A DNA stretch of 64,000 nucleotides from Gemella sanguinis ATCC 700632 (GTDB lineage: Bacteria > Bacillota > Bacilli > Staphylococcales > Gemellaceae), in NCBI RefSeq assembly GCF_000701685.1, contig NZ_JNJO01000005.1, positions 62,001 to 126,000 on the forward strand, read 5' to 3'. Position numbers and translations under genes: made by a program. The notes under the pieces are model-generated. The model had not been told where the DNA came from, did not search any database, and saw nothing but the letters and a program-made list of their open reading frames with translations. Numbering within the stretch: the stretch's first letter is position 1; every line of letters starts with the position of its first letter. Of this stretch, positions 8,216 to 18,085 are shown piece by piece.

Positions 8216-8524
8216 ATGTACGCAGTAATTAAAACAGGTGGAAAACAACTACGTGTTGAAGAAGGACAAACAATTTTAGTTGAAAAATTAGCAGCTGAAG
8301 TTGACTCTACAGTTACTTTTGATGAAGTAGTATTAGTAGGTGGAGAAACAACAAAAGTTGGAGCTCCTTTAGTAGCTGGTGCGACAGTAACAGCTAAAGT
8401 AGTTGCTCAAGGTAAAGGTAAAAAAATCACAGTATTTAAATACAAACCTAAAAAGAACAATCACCGTAAATTAGGTCATCGTCAACCTTTCACTAAATTA
8501 GTAGTTGAAAAAATTAACGCTTAA
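8216..8524 (+). CDS. rplU: 50S ribosomal protein L21
   Basis: This 102-residue protein begins [18 protein letters not shown], the L21 signature, and ends in the basic stretch [19 protein letters not shown]21 binds 23S rRNA in the large subunit. It is the first gene of the conserved rplU-prp-rpmA operon, preceded by AAGGAGGTG and the L21-type leader. Confidence 0.98.
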   Translation: MYAVIKTGGKQLRVEEGQTILVEKLAAEVDSTVTFDEVVLVGGETTKVGAPLVAGATVTAKVVAQGKGKKITVFKYKPKKNNHRKLGHRQPFTKLVVEKINA

Positions 8525-8526
8525 TC

Positions 8527-8856
8527 ATGATTAAGGTGGAAATTATTAAAGAAGTTGATAATATTAAACAAGTCACAGTAGATGGTCATGCAGATTTTGC
8601 TGAACATGGTTCAGACATTGTATGTGCAGGGGTATCAGCAGTGGTATTTGGATTAATTAATTCAGTAGACGTATTAGATGATGATGTTCAGTTTGATATT
8701 TCTGCAAATGAAGATGAGACAGGGCATTTAACATATAGATCACTTAAATCTACAGAGAAAGAGCAACTTCTACTTAATGCAATGTTAATAGCATTAAAAA
8801 CAATTGAAGAAAATTATTCAGAATATATAACTATTGAAACAAGAGAGGTGAACTAG
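8527..8856 (+). CDS. prp: ribosomal-processing cysteine protease Prp
   Basis: This 109-residue protein lies between rplU and rpmA, as in other Firmicutes. It has the Prp catalytic segment [26 protein letters not shown] with the conserved histidine (about residue 21) and cysteine (about 33). Prp removes the N-terminal extension of L27, and L27 here carries exactly that extension. It starts two bases after the rplU stop, indicating translational coupling. Confidence 0.93.
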   Translation: MIKVEIIKEVDNIKQVTVDGHADFAEHGSDIVCAGVSAVVFGLINSVDVLDDDVQFDISANEDETGHLTYRSLKSTEKEQLLLNAMLIALKTIEENYSEYITIETREVN

Positions 8857-8858
8857 AG

Positions 8859-9143
8859 ATGATGTTAAAATTAAATTTACAATTCTTCGCATCTAAAAAA
8901 GGGGTAGGTTCTACTAAAAACGGACGTGACTCTGAATCAAAACGCTTAGGTGCTAAAAGAGCTGACGGTCAGTACGTAACTGCAGGTTCTATACTTTACA
9001 GACAACGTGGAACAAAAATTTGGCCAGGAACTAACGTAGGAAAAGGTGGAGATGATACACTATTTTCACTAGTTGATGGTGTTGTACGTTTCGAAAGATA
9101 CGGACGTAGCCGTAAAAAAGTTTCTGTATATCCACAAGCATAG
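8859..9143 (+). CDS. rpmA: 50S ribosomal protein L27 with a Prp-cleaved extension
   Basis: This 94-residue L27 precursor has the body [27 protein letters not shown]. It is preceded by [11 protein letters not shown], which matches the (K/L)NLQFF-A cleavage motif processed by Prp in Firmicutes. Mature L27 would begin at the alanine after the two phenylalanines and reach toward the peptidyl transferase centre. Two consecutive ATGs (8859 and 8862) are possible starts. The gene ends the operon, with a terminator just downstream. Confidence 0.97.
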   Translation: MMLKLNLQFFASKKGVGSTKNGRDSESKRLGAKRADGQYVTAGSILYRQRGTKIWPGTNVGKGGDDTLFSLVDGVVRFERYGRSRKKVSVYPQA

Positions 9144-9153
9144 TAAAATAAGA

Positions 9154-9190
9154 AATATCTATAGTAAATTATTACTATAGATATTTTTTT
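9154..9190 (+). terminator. terminator of rplU-prp-rpmA
   Basis: AATATCTATAGTAA (9154-9167) pairs perfectly with TTACTATAGATATT (9172-9185) and is followed by T-rich sequence. Confidence 0.88.
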
Positions 9191-9317
9191 ATTTATGTAT
9201 AAATTCATATGCTGTAACAGTATTTTAATATAAATAATAGTTGTATTTTTCATCTATATATGTTAAACTCAATCTGTGCATTTGACATTGCACATATACA
9301 TTTTCAGGAGGAAAAAA

Positions 9318-10952
9318 ATGTCAGCGTTAGGACAAGAAATTTTATTTTCTTTTTTAGGTGGACTAGGTCTTTTCTTATTTAGTATTAAATACATGGGGGA
9401 CGGTCTACAATTAATAGCGGGGGATAAAATGCGTTATGTCTTAGATAAGTATACTTCTAAGCCTTTAATGGCATTACTCGCAGGGATTATAGTAACTATA
9501 TTAATCCAATCAAGTACAGGAACTATTGTTATTACAGTAAGTTTGGTAGGAGCAGGTTTATTAAAAACAAAACAGGCCATAGCGATAGTTATGGGATCTA
9601 ACATTGGTACAACTCTTACATCTTTTATTATAGGGTTTAACGTATCGCAATATTCACTACCACTTATATTTTTAGGAGCAGCGTTTTTATTCTTTACAAG
9701 AGCAAAACTAATTAATAATATTGGTCGTGTTATTTTTGGGTTTGGTGGAATTTTCTATTCGTTAAAAATGATGTCTACTGCAATGGGGCCTTTAAAATCA
9801 ATGGAATGGTTCCAAACAATATTAACTCACATAGATGACAGTGCGTGGGTTGGAGTAGGAGTAGGTACATTTTTAACTGTTTTAATCCAATCTTCTGCAG
9901 CGACAATTGCGATTGTACAAAACTTGTATGCGGAACATGCGCTTAATCTACATGGTGCAATCCCAGTAATCTTTGGGGATAATATTGGTACTGCTATTAC
10001 AACAGCGGCACTTGCTATCGTAGGAACTAATATAGCGGCTAAACGTGTTGCTATATCTCACGTAATGTTTAATATAATTGGTACAGTAATATGTTTAATT
10101 TTATTACAACCATATATATCGTTTGTAGGACTAGTAGAAGCTAAACTTGGTTTAGAACCTAAAATGGCTATAGCGTTTGGTCATGGTACATTTAATATCT
10201 TTAATACAATATTACAATTTCCATTTATTTGGCTACTTGTTAAAATTATTACTAAGATTATTCCAGGTGAAGATGAGCAAATTAAATACTCTACACAATA
10301 CCTTGATAAATCATTAATTGCAAGTGCACCTGCAGTTGCATTAGGACAAGTAGAAAAAGAATTTGTTGAAATGTTAACATTATCTAAAAAAAGCTTGAAA
10401 AACTCAGTTGACTACTTTATGACTCGCGAAGAGCGTTTTAATGAAAAAGCTGAAGTATTAGAAGATGCAATTAATACATTCGATGAAGAAATGACTAATT
10501 ACCTAACTCTATTATTTAGAGAAAAATTAAGTCCTAAAGAAGGTATGGCGGCATCAATATTATTAGATGGTACACGTGATATTGAACGTATAGGAGACCA
10601 CGCTCGTGATATAGTAGCTTCAGTAAATTATCAAATTAAAAAGAAAGTTAAATTCTCAGATGATGCAAAAGCTGAAGTTCAAGAATTGTACGATCTTTCA
10701 AATAGTATTATTGAGAAAACCATTCAATCATTAGAAGAAAATAATATTGCAATTGCTGGAGCAGCATTAGCAGCTTGCGAAAATATTTACGAACTTGAGA
10801 AAAAAGCACGTAAAAAACACACACAACGTATGAAAGATGGAGAATGTGAAATCTCTGCAGGTGTTGTTTATATGGACTTAATTCAACACTTCACACGTAT
10901 ATGTGAACACGCAAGAAATATTTTGGAAAAAGAAATCCAAGGTAATTTATAA
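9318..10952 (+). CDS. Na+/phosphate cotransporter with PhoU-like domain
   Basis: This 544-residue membrane protein is of the NptA/PNaS type. The start at 9318 is chosen because CAGGAGGA lies just upstream; an upstream ATG at 9276 has no such site. The transport half contains two inverted repeats with the characteristic QSST (about 68) and QSSAAT (about 195) motifs, plus paired GSNIGTTLT and GDNIGTAIT motifs. After the last transmembrane segment (about 330), the C-terminal region (about 350-540) is a helical PhoU-like domain containing RDIERIGDHARDI and HFTRICEHARNI. It should import inorganic phosphate with sodium. It appears to be a single-gene unit, unless the 31-codon frame downstream is real. 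Confidence 0.92.
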   Translation: MSALGQEILFSFLGGLGLFLFSIKYMGDGLQLIAGDKMRYVLDKYTSKPLMALLAGIIVTILIQSSTGTIVITVSLVGAGLLKTKQAIAIVMGSNIGTTLTSFIIGFNVSQYSLPLIFLGAAFLFFTRAKLINNIGRVIFGFGGIFYSLKMMSTAMGPLKSMEWFQTILTHIDDSAWVGVGVGTFLTVLIQSSAATIAIVQNLYAEHALNLHGAIPVIFGDNIGTAITTAALAIVGTNIAAKRVAISHVMFNIIGTVICLILLQPYISFVGLVEAKLGLEPKMAIAFGHGTFNIFNTILQFPFIWLLVKIITKIIPGEDEQIKYSTQYLDKSLIASAPAVALGQVEKEFVEMLTLSKKSLKNSVDYFMTREERFNEKAEVLEDAINTFDEEMTNYLTLLFREKLSPKEGMAASILLDGTRDIERIGDHARDIVASVNYQIKKKVKFSDDAKAEVQELYDLSNSIIEKTIQSLEENNIAIAGAALAACENIYELEKKARKKHTQRMKDGECEISAGVVYMDLIQHFTRICEHARNILEKEIQGNL

Positions 10953-10954
10953 TT

Positions 10955-11050
10955 ATGACAAATAAACAAAAAATATATTTTATAATATTTATTATTTTAT
11001 TACTTATATTTTTAGTAATATATAAATTATTTAAAATACAATTAGCATAA
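10955..11050 (+). CDS. possible 31-residue single-pass membrane peptide
   Basis: A short frame starts two bases after the Na/Pi cotransporter stop and encodes MTNKQKIYF followed by about 16 hydrophobic residues, then YKLFKIQLA. This is the profile of a single transmembrane helix with positive flanks. It ends just before a terminator, so it would lie in the cotransporter transcript. No good ribosome binding site is present, and translation would rely on coupling. AT-rich DNA readily yields such frames by chance, so the call is tentative. Confidence 0.35.
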   Translation: MTNKQKIYFIIFIILLLIFLVIYKLFKIQLA

Positions 11051-11055
11051 ATTTT

Positions 11056-11103
11056 AAGAGGTAAACATCGAATGTTAAAATTATGATGTTTATCTCTTTT
11101 TTC
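11056..11103 (+). terminator. terminator after the Na/Pi cotransporter
   Basis: AAGAGGTAAACATC (11056-11069) pairs with GATGTTTATCTCTT (11085 onward, one G-U) and is followed by a T-run. Confidence 0.85.
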
Positions 11104-11105
11104 CT

Positions 11106-11133
11106 TTGTAAATAAGGGTATTCGTGATATAAT
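11106..11133 (+). promoter_or_regulatory. promoter of pnp
   Basis: TTGTAA (11106-11111) and TATAAT (11128-11133) with a 16-bp spacer, about 53 bp before the pnp start. Confidence 0.65.
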
Positions 11134-11186
11134 AAAATAGTCGATTTATATAAAGAATTAGTAAAAATAATTGAAAGGAAATTAAG

Positions 11187-13274
11187 ATGTTTCAAGAAAA
11201 GAAAGTATACACAACTAAGTGGGCAGGTAAAGAATTAACTGTTGAAATAGGAGAAATGGCAAGACAAGCAAATGCTGCAGTAGTAGTTAAGTATGGAGAT
11301 ACAGTTGTTTTAACTACAGCGGTAGCATCTAAGGAAGCAAAAGATGTAGACTTTTTCCCATTAACAGTTAACTATGAAGAAAAAATGTATGCTGTAGGAA
11401 AAATACCAGGTGGATTTTTAAGAAGAGAAGGAAGACCTGGAACAGAAGCTACATTAGCTGCTCGTCTTATAGATAGACCTATTCGTCCACTATTTGAAGA
11501 TGGTTTCAGAAATGAAGTTCAAGTTATATCTACAGTATTGTCAGTAGAATATGATTGTGATCCTGTAATGGCAGCAATGTTAGGAAGCTCATTATCTTTA
11601 TCAGTATCTAACATTCCTTTTAAAGGACCGATTGCTGGTGTGACAGTAGGCTATATTGATGGGGAATACATTATTAATCCTAATATTGAACAATTAGAAA
11701 AATCTGAAATTGACCTAAAAGTTGCAGGAACAAGTGATGCAATTAATATGGTAGAAGCAGGTGCTAAAGAAGTATCAGAAGAAATCATGCTAAAAGCAAT
11801 TATGTTTGGTCACGAAGAAATCAAACGTTTAATAGCATTCCAACAACAAATTGTTGATGAAATTGGTCAAGAAAAAATGGAAGTAGAACTTAAAGTTATA
11901 GATGAAAAAATCTATAATGAGGTTTTAGAATTAGCATTATCAGAAATGAAATCTGCGATTTCTATTAAAGACAAACAAGAAAGAGATGAAGCTATTTCTA
12001 CTGTTAAGGAAAAAGTAGTAGCTATATTTGAAGAAAGAGCAAGTGAAGAAGATGAACTAGATATAGTTAAAGAAGCTAAATTATCTCTTGATAAGATTGT
12101 TAAGGATGAAGTTCGACGTGAAATCACTGAAGATAAAGTTAGACCAGATGGGCGTGCATTAACAGAAATTAGACCATTAGCATCAAGAATTGATGTATTA
12201 CCAAGAACACATGGTTCAGCATTGTTTACTCGTGGTCAAACTCAATCATTAGGGGTTGTTACTTTAGGTAATTTATCAGATGAGCAAATTATTGATGACT
12301 TAACACAAGAGGAAAATAAACGCTTTATGCTACATTATAATTTCCCAGCATTCTCTGTAGGAGAAGTAGGATTCAGTCGTGCTCCTGGTCGTCGAGAAAT
12401 TGGACATGGTGCATTAGGTGAAAGAGCTCTTGCACAAGTAATACCATCAAAAGAAGATTTCCCATATACAATCCGTATTGTATCAGAAATCTTAGAATCT
12501 AATGGTTCAAGTTCACAAGCAACAATATGTTCAGGGTCTATGGCATTAATGGCGGCTGGTGTACCTATTAAGGCACAAGTTGCTGGTATAGCAATGGGAT
12601 TAGTGAAAAAAGATGAGCATTATACTATTTTAACTGATATTCAAGGTATGGAAGACCATTTAGGAGATATGGACTTTAAAGTAGCGGGTACTACTGAAGG
12701 TATTACAGCTTTACAAATGGATATTAAAATAGATGGTTTAAGCGAGCAAATTTTAAAAGAATCACTTGAACAAGCACGTATCGGAAGACTACAAATTTTA
12801 GATCATATGAACGAAACAATAAGTGCTCCACGTGAAGAAGTTTCAACTTATGCACCTAAAATTAAAATTATTAAAATTAAACCAGAAAAAATTAAAGATG
12901 TTATTGGATCTGGTGGTAAAGTTATTAATGAAATTATTGAAAAAACAGGTGTCAAAATTGACATTGAGCAAACAGGAGAAGTGTTCATCTCTTCACCTGA
13001 AATCGATGGAATTAATAAAGCAATCGAGATTATTGAGAATATAACTCGTGAAGCTGAAGTAGGAGAAATTTATTTAGCAGAAGTTAAACGAATTGAAAAA
13101 TTTGGTGCATTTGTTGAATTATTCCCAGGAGTTGATGCTCTTGTTCATATTTCTAAATTAGCTGCTGAGCGTGTAAATAAAGTTGAAGATGTTGTTAAAG
13201 TGGGAGATACTCTAAAAGTTAAAGTAATCAAAATTGATGAAAAAGGTCGAGTAGACGCAACAGCTCACTTCTAG
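11187..13274 (+). CDS. pnp: polyribonucleotide nucleotidyltransferase (PNPase)
   Basis: This 695-residue phosphorolytic 3'-5' exoribonuclease of the RNA degradosome has full family length. Two RNase PH domains are visible. The first begins [13 protein letters not shown] and contains [22 protein letters not shown]. The second contains [26 protein letters not shown] and the catalytic-region aspartate motif [22 protein letters not shown] domain with [12 protein letters not shown] (about 571-583) and an S1 domain (about 620-690, [17 protein letters not shown]) bind RNA. The usual acidic tail is short. The S15 gene, which often precedes pnp, is not in the window. AAAGGAAA precedes the ATG. Confidence 0.97.
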   Translation: MFQEKKVYTTKWAGKELTVEIGEMARQANAAVVVKYGDTVVLTTAVASKEAKDVDFFPLTVNYEEKMYAVGKIPGGFLRREGRPGTEATLAARLIDRPIRPLFEDGFRNEVQVISTVLSVEYDCDPVMAAMLGSSLSLSVSNIPFKGPIAGVTVGYIDGEYIINPNIEQLEKSEIDLKVAGTSDAINMVEAGAKEVSEEIMLKAIMFGHEEIKRLIAFQQQIVDEIGQEKMEVELKVIDEKIYNEVLELALSEMKSAISIKDKQERDEAISTVKEKVVAIFEERASEEDELDIVKEAKLSLDKIVKDEVRREITEDKVRPDGRALTEIRPLASRIDVLPRTHGSALFTRGQTQSLGVVTLGNLSDEQIIDDLTQEENKRFMLHYNFPAFSVGEVGFSRAPGRREIGHGALGERALAQVIPSKEDFPYTIRIVSEILESNGSSSQATICSGSMALMAAGVPIKAQVAGIAMGLVKKDEHYTILTDIQGMEDHLGDMDFKVAGTTEGITALQMDIKIDGLSEQILKESLEQARIGRLQILDHMNETISAPREEVSTYAPKIKIIKIKPEKIKDVIGSGGKVINEIIEKTGVKIDIEQTGEVFISSPEIDGINKAIEIIENITREAEVGEIYLAEVKRIEKFGAFVELFPGVDALVHISKLAAERVNKVEDVVKVGDTLKVKVIKIDEKGRVDATAHF

Positions 13275-13283
13275 GAGATTTAT

Positions 13284-13550
13284 ATGGAGTTATTTGAAAA
13301 AGAACGTCGTGGAATATATGTATATTTCAAAAGTTTTAAAGATTTAAGTAAACTTGAAAAATATGGAAACTTTATTTCATATTCTAAAAAAGGAAGGTAT
13401 GCATGTATCTATGTTGATGAAAATAGAATAGATAGTATAGTAGCGGACCTTAAAAAGAAGAAATTTGTTAAAAAGATAGAAATTTCAGAGATGTCTGATT
13501 TACATCTTAGTTTTGAAAACTTTGATAATAAATTGGATAATACTAGGTAG
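13284..13550 (+). CDS. ylbG: YlbG-family (DUF2129) protein
   Basis: This 88-residue small cytosolic protein has the YlbG/UPF0298 pattern: RRGIYVYFKSFKDLSKLEKYGNFISYSKKGRYACIYVDE, then a basic VKKIEIS region. Function is not established. In Bacillus and relatives ylbG directly precedes ylbH (rsmD) and ylbI (coaD), and the same order is kept here, which supports the assignment. It begins nine bases after pnp with an AGGAGA site. Confidence 0.88.
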   Translation: MELFEKERRGIYVYFKSFKDLSKLEKYGNFISYSKKGRYACIYVDENRIDSIVADLKKKKFVKKIEISEMSDLHLSFENFDNKLDNTR

Positions 13551-13563
13551 TTTATAGTTTTTA

Positions 13564-13586
13564 AGGGAGGAGAAATCCTCCTTTAA
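13564..13586 (+). terminator. weak terminator-like hairpin between ylbG and rsmD
   Basis: GGGAGGA and TCCTCCT form a short GC-rich hairpin with a four-base loop followed by only three Ts. It could attenuate rather than end the transcript. Confidence 0.4.
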
Positions 13587-13620
13587 TTGTATTCAAACTA
13601 CATTCTTGTGTGAGGATTAA

Positions 13621-14172
13621 ATGAGAGTTATAGCCGGGAAGTATAAATCAATAAAATTAAATTCAGTAGACGGTATGAATACAAGACCAACGACTGATAA
13701 AATAAAAGAAAATTTATTTAATATGTTAGACTGTGAAGGTAGAGTGTTAGATTTATTTGGTGGCACTGGCGGTCTAGGAATAGAAAGTTTAAGTAGAGGA
13801 GCGGATTATGTAACTTTTATAGATGGTAGCAATAATGCTATAAAAGTTATTCGTTCAAATATAGAAAAGTGTAGAATACCAAAATCAGATTATGATATAT
13901 ATCGAAATGACTACAAAAGAGCATTAAAGATATTAGGTAAAAAAGGAGAGAAGTTTGATTTAATATTTTTAGATCCACCATATGATAAGGGACTAATTAA
14001 TCAAGCTATTAGTTCTATATTAGAAAATGATATATGCAATGATGGCTGTTTAATAGTATGTGAGAAAAGTGTGGATGAGGTTGTTGAATCGAAGTTTGAA
14101 AAATTAGAACTAGTTAAAGAAAAAAAATATGGGATAACAAATATAATTATCTTTGAGTATATGGAGAATTAA
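13621..14172 (+). CDS. rsmD: 16S rRNA (guanine(966)-N2)-methyltransferase RsmD
   Basis: This 183-residue SAM-dependent methyltransferase starts MRVIAGKYKSIKL and contains RPTTDKIKENLFNML, the SAM-binding motif VLDLFGGTGGLGIESLSRGA and the catalytic DPPYDKG (IFLDPPYD, about 119-126). RsmD methylates G966 of 16S rRNA in the 30S subunit. It is followed four bases later by coaD, the usual Firmicute arrangement. Confidence 0.93.
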   Translation: MRVIAGKYKSIKLNSVDGMNTRPTTDKIKENLFNMLDCEGRVLDLFGGTGGLGIESLSRGADYVTFIDGSNNAIKVIRSNIEKCRIPKSDYDIYRNDYKRALKILGKKGEKFDLIFLDPPYDKGLINQAISSILENDICNDGCLIVCEKSVDEVVESKFEKLELVKEKKYGITNIIIFEYMEN

Positions 14173-14176
14173 TTAG

Positions 14177-14668
14177 ATGAAAAGAAAAATTGCAATAGTA
14201 CCTGGGAGTTTTGATCCTATTACTTACGGTCATATTGATATAATAAAAAGAAGCGCACAGTTATTTGATGAGGTCATAGTTGCTATTTTAGTAAACCCTG
14301 ATAAAAAATATTTATTTACATTAGAAGAACGTGAAGAAATGATTAATGAATCTATAAAAGATTTTAAAAATGTCAAGGTTGATTCATTTTCAGGGTTATT
14401 GGTTAATTATGCTAAAAAAGTCAACTCTACAGTTATAGTTAGGGGACTAAGAGCAGTTTCAGATTTTGAATATGAAATGCAGCTTACTTTTATGAATAAG
14501 GCACTGGATGACAATATAGAAACATTTTATATGATGGCCAATAAACAGTATTCATTTATAAGTTCAAGTATAGTTAAAGGCGTTTCAGGGTTTGGGGCAG
14601 ACTTATCAAAATTTGTTCCTAAACATGTGGAAGAAAAACTAGAGAAAAAGGTGAAGGAGAGAGAATAA
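14177..14668 (+). CDS. coaD: phosphopantetheine adenylyltransferase
   Basis: This 163-residue enzyme converts 4'-phosphopantetheine and ATP to dephospho-CoA. The nucleotidyltransferase motif [15 protein letters not shown] (with TYGH for ATP binding) is at the N-terminus. [22 protein letters not shown] and the C-terminal [23 protein letters not shown], which includes the ISSS motif, complete the CoaD signature. It lies between rsmD and murG with very short spacers. The pantothenate transporter panF lies about 2 kb downstream in the same direction. Confidence 0.96.
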   Translation: MKRKIAIVPGSFDPITYGHIDIIKRSAQLFDEVIVAILVNPDKKYLFTLEEREEMINESIKDFKNVKVDSFSGLLVNYAKKVNSTVIVRGLRAVSDFEYEMQLTFMNKALDDNIETFYMMANKQYSFISSSIVKGVSGFGADLSKFVPKHVEEKLEKKVKERE

Positions 14669-14670
14669 TA

Positions 14671-15750
14671 GTGAATAAAATTCTTTTTACTGGTGGTGGC
14701 TCTGCGGGACATGTCTCGGTTAACGTAGCGCTTATTCCGGAGTTTAAAAAACATGGTTACCAGATATCATATATTGGTAGCAAAAAAGGAATAGAAAAGG
14801 AAATGATTGAAAATATAAATGATGTAAAATATCATGCTATAAGTTCAGGAAAACTAAGGAGATATTTTTCTTGGGAAAACTTTATAGACCCATTTAAAGT
14901 ATTAAAAGGTATTTTAGATTCAATTTTTATTATAAAAAGAGAGAAGCCAGACTTTATTTTTTCAAAAGGTGGTTTTGTAAGTGTTCCTGTTTGTGTAGCA
15001 GCACGTTTATTAAAAGTTCCTGTTGTTCTTCACGAATCTGATTTAACTCCAGGATTAGCAAATAAAATAAATATAAAGTTTAGTAATCATATCTTTACTA
15101 CTTTTGAAGATACATTAAATTATTTACCAAAAGGTAAGGCAAGTTTAATAGGTGCTATCGTACGTGATGCTATATACGGTGGTAGTAAGGAACGTGCTTA
15201 TCAATTTACAGGATTTAGCGAAGGAAAACCTGTTATTCTAGTTATGGGAGGATCTTTAGGTTCAAAAATACTTAATGATTATATTTGGGATAATATTGAA
15301 GAGCTAACTGAAAAGTATCAAATAATACATTTAGTTGGAAAAGGATTATTAAATAAAGACATAAATGTTGAAGGTTATAATCAATACGAATTTTTATCTG
15401 CAGAGTTATTTGATATTTTTAAAATCGTAGATTTTACAATTTCTCGAGCTGGTGCAAATGCTCTATATGAGTTTTTAGCATTAAATATTCCTGCTATATT
15501 AGTTCCATTAGGAACTAATCAAAGTAGAGGAGACCAAATAGAAAATGCTAAGTTTTTTGAGAAAAATGGCTTTGCTCTTGTTTTTCAAGAGGATGACTTC
15601 AAGGACTTAGAATTAACAAAGGTTGATGATTTTTATAATAGTTTAAATGATTATAAAAATGCGATGATAAAATATAAAGATGAGAAAAAAGTAATTAATA
15701 ATGTAGAAGATTTTTACAATAAAATATTAAAGGAAGTAGGAGGTAAATAA
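14671..15750 (+). CDS. murG: UDP-N-acetylglucosamine--undecaprenyl-PP-MurNAc-pentapeptide transferase MurG
   Basis: This 359-residue GT-B glycosyltransferase converts lipid I to lipid II on the cytoplasmic membrane face. The start is a GTG two bases after coaD, following a GGAGAGA site. The glycine-rich loop FTGGGSAGHVSVNVALIPEF is near the N-terminus. The C-terminal donor domain has VMGGSLGSKILND, SRAGANALYEFLALNIPAILVPL and QRGDQ-like SRGDQIENAKFF. The loop matches the MurG variants of Staphylococcus and Lactobacillus, which use SAGH rather than TGGH. Confidence 0.95.
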   Translation: MNKILFTGGGSAGHVSVNVALIPEFKKHGYQISYIGSKKGIEKEMIENINDVKYHAISSGKLRRYFSWENFIDPFKVLKGILDSIFIIKREKPDFIFSKGGFVSVPVCVAARLLKVPVVLHESDLTPGLANKINIKFSNHIFTTFEDTLNYLPKGKASLIGAIVRDAIYGGSKERAYQFTGFSEGKPVILVMGGSLGSKILNDYIWDNIEELTEKYQIIHLVGKGLLNKDINVEGYNQYEFLSAELFDIFKIVDFTISRAGANALYEFLALNIPAILVPLGTNQSRGDQIENAKFFEKNGFALVFQEDDFKDLELTKVDDFYNSLNDYKNAMIKYKDEKKVINNVEDFYNKILKEVGGK

Positions 15751-15752
15751 TA

Positions 15753-16361
15753 ATGAAAAAGTTAAAATTTTATACCTATTTAAAAATAATAGCTTTTCTT
15801 TTATTAATGTTTGTAGCAATAGCTTATCCTAAGAATGTTTTTGATGTGATAATCGCTGATTTAATTGAAATAAAAGTATTAGCTACAACAGCTAAGATTA
15901 TATCTTTAGTGTTTAATGATAAATTGTTATTATTAATAATGATTTTATTATCAGTATTTTTAGTGTGGATTAAAGAAGTGAAAAAAGCAGTATTTATATT
16001 CTTTAGTGCAGGTATTGGTGGTTTCTTGTTATTTGCAATTAAGTATTCTGTTCAACGAGTAAGACCTTTACCAGAAGTGCATGATGGATTTAGTTTTCCA
16101 AGTGGACACTCTACATTTGTAGCATTATTCTTCTTGGCATTATTATTTATAATTAATAAGAAAGAAATTCTGTCTGCAATAGCAACATTTGCAATAATTG
16201 CTGTACCAATTTCAAGAATGGTACTGGGGGCACATTTTTTAAGTGACGTTATTGCGGGAGTACTACTTGGTAGTATAGTTGTAGATGTTATGAAAGTATA
16301 TTATATAGATATATACAATATAATTGTAAGGAAATTGGGGAAAAATAAATGGATAAATTAA
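15753..16361 (+). CDS. PAP2-family membrane phosphatase (second copy)
   Basis: This 202-residue polytopic membrane protein has the PAP2 motifs KYSVQRVRPLPE (about 88-99), SFPSGHSTF (about 107-115) and SRMVLGAHFLSDVIAGVLLG (about 150-169). It probably dephosphorylates a lipid pyrophosphate or phosphate. Being two bases after murG suggests, without proving, a role in undecaprenyl pyrophosphate recycling. It differs clearly in sequence from the PAP2 protein at 3171, so it is not a recent duplicate. Its end overlaps yhdT by 13 bases. Confidence 0.83.
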   Translation: MKKLKFYTYLKIIAFLLLMFVAIAYPKNVFDVIIADLIEIKVLATTAKIISLVFNDKLLLLIMILLSVFLVWIKEVKKAVFIFFSAGIGGFLLFAIKYSVQRVRPLPEVHDGFSFPSGHSTFVALFFLALLFIINKKEILSAIATFAIIAVPISRMVLGAHFLSDVIAGVLLGSIVVDVMKVYYIDIYNIIVRKLGKNKWIN

Positions 16362-16603
16362 GATCAAGAGAGGGAATAGTTGCCATATTTTTAGCTGTAA
16401 TTCACTTTATTTTATGGTACTATTTTGCTTATATAAAATATGCTGGAGTAGATGTAAAAGATTATAAATATATACTAGGATTACCAGAATGGTTCTTCTA
16501 TAGCTCAGTTGTAGTAAGTATATTTATAATTATTATGGTTATTATCTTTACTAACTTCTTGTTTAATAAAGATATAGAGAAGGAGAATAATAATGAAATA
16601 TAA
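16349..16603 (+). CDS. yhdT: YhdT-family small membrane protein
   Basis: This 84-residue protein has two predicted transmembrane helices (about 10-30 and 48-70) and a charged tail. The phrase HFILWYYFAYIKYAG and position directly before panF identify it as YhdT/DUF997, the small partner regularly encoded next to the sodium/pantothenate symporter. Its molecular role is unknown. It overlaps the upstream PAP2 gene and the downstream panF, so the three are translationally coupled. Confidence 0.8.
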   Translation: MDKLRSREGIVAIFLAVIHFILWYYFAYIKYAGVDVKDYKYILGLPEWFFYSSVVVSIFIIIMVIIFTNFLFNKDIEKENNNEI

Positions 16604-18059
16604 TGTAGATTTTAAAATTCTTCTTTTGTTTACGTTTATATTTTTAGGTATTATTCTCTTACCTTTAATATTAAATAAGACAGCAAAAAATCATCATGGT
16701 TTTTTTGAAAAATATTATTTGGCAGATAGAAAAGTGAGTGGAATAGTTTTAGCTATTACATTAATGTCAACATATGGATCAGCTTCAACGTTTTTAGGTG
16801 GACCTGGGGTAGCTTATAAATTAGGGTATGGTTGGGTATTACTAGCTGTAATTCAGGTAGTTACTGGATACTTTGTATTATTAGTGCTCGCTAGAAAATT
16901 TAAAAAAGAAGCAAAACGTATAAATGCTATAACTATAAGTGACTATTTAAAAAATAGATATAAATCTAATATTGTTGCTTATCTTTCAACATTTGCAATG
17001 ATTATTTTCTTAATTGCTGCAATGTCAGCTCAATGGGTTGGAGGAGCTAAACTATTAGTTGCTTTTACAGGTATTAGTTATAAGACGGGTGTTATATTGA
17101 TATCTGTAATTATAGTGTTTTGTGTAGTATTTGGTGGATTAAAAAATATTTTAATTACTGATATGATTCAAGGTCTAATAATGATTTTTTCAACAATTAT
17201 ATTGTTATACTCAGTGATTTCATTTGGTGGAGGAATTGAAAATATAACAAATAATTTAGTTTCAATTAATGAAAAAATATTAACTCCTTTTGGAGCGGAT
17301 GGCAGTTTAACTGCAAAATATGTATCATCATTCTGGGTATTAGTTGGGGTCGGAGTTATAGGTATTCCTCAGATTGCAATTAACTCGATGTTGTATAAAA
17401 ACACAAGAAGCTTAAAACAATCAATAATTATTGGAACAATAGTTATTTTCATTGTAATGTTTGGTGTACATTTAATAGGTGTTATGGCTAGAGGTGTTTT
17501 TCCAGATATTAAAGATTATGACTCTGTAATACCAATAATTACATTAAGAGTACTTCCTTGGTACTTAGCAGCAATTGTCCTTGCAGCTCCAATGGCAGCA
17601 ATTATAACAACGGTTAATGCTCAATTTTTATTAATATCATCAGCTCTTGTTAAAGATTTATTATTTAATACAAAAATTGTAAAAAATAGTATTACAGGTA
17701 AAAAAGTCCCAGTTTTTGTTTACACAATAAATATTATTGTTATTTTACTAATAATGTTTATTAGTATGAGACCACCTAGTTTAATAGTTAATGTTAACTT
17801 ATTTGCTTTTGGAGGTCTTGAATCAACATTCCTATGGCCTATTCTTTTAGGTTTATATTGGAAATATGCTGAAAAAATAGGGGCAATAGCATCGATAGTA
17901 GTAGGTTTAGTAAGTTATATTATTTTCAAAAATATATATGTTATAAAATCAATTGAACCAGTAGTAATTTCATTAACATTATCATTTATTGTATTTGTTA
18001 TTATATCAATGGTTATAAATAAAAAAAATTGCAAAAATAGTAATATTATAATAAAATAA
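16593..18059 (+). CDS. panF: sodium/pantothenate symporter PanF
   Basis: This 488-residue sodium:solute symporter (SSS) family protein has about 13 transmembrane helices. Near the N-terminus, YYLADRKVSGIVLAITLMSTYGSASTFLGGPG is the SSS substrate and sodium-binding signature seen in PanF. AAPMAAIITTVNAQFLLISSALVKDL is typical of the later helices. It imports vitamin B5, the precursor used by the CoA pathway (coaD is 2 kb upstream). YhdT precedes it with an 11-base overlap, which supports PanF over other SSS members. Confidence 0.88.
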   Translation: MKYNVDFKILLLFTFIFLGIILLPLILNKTAKNHHGFFEKYYLADRKVSGIVLAITLMSTYGSASTFLGGPGVAYKLGYGWVLLAVIQVVTGYFVLLVLARKFKKEAKRINAITISDYLKNRYKSNIVAYLSTFAMIIFLIAAMSAQWVGGAKLLVAFTGISYKTGVILISVIIVFCVVFGGLKNILITDMIQGLIMIFSTIILLYSVISFGGGIENITNNLVSINEKILTPFGADGSLTAKYVSSFWVLVGVGVIGIPQIAINSMLYKNTRSLKQSIIIGTIVIFIVMFGVHLIGVMARGVFPDIKDYDSVIPIITLRVLPWYLAAIVLAAPMAAIITTVNAQFLLISSALVKDLLFNTKIVKNSITGKKVPVFVYTINIIVILLIMFISMRPPSLIVNVNLFAFGGLESTFLWPILLGLYWKYAEKIGAIASIVVGLVSYIIFKNIYVIKSIEPVVISLTLSFIVFVIISMVINKKNCKNSNIIIK

Positions 18060-18085
18060 AAGAGTATATAAAAGGAGGAAATACA

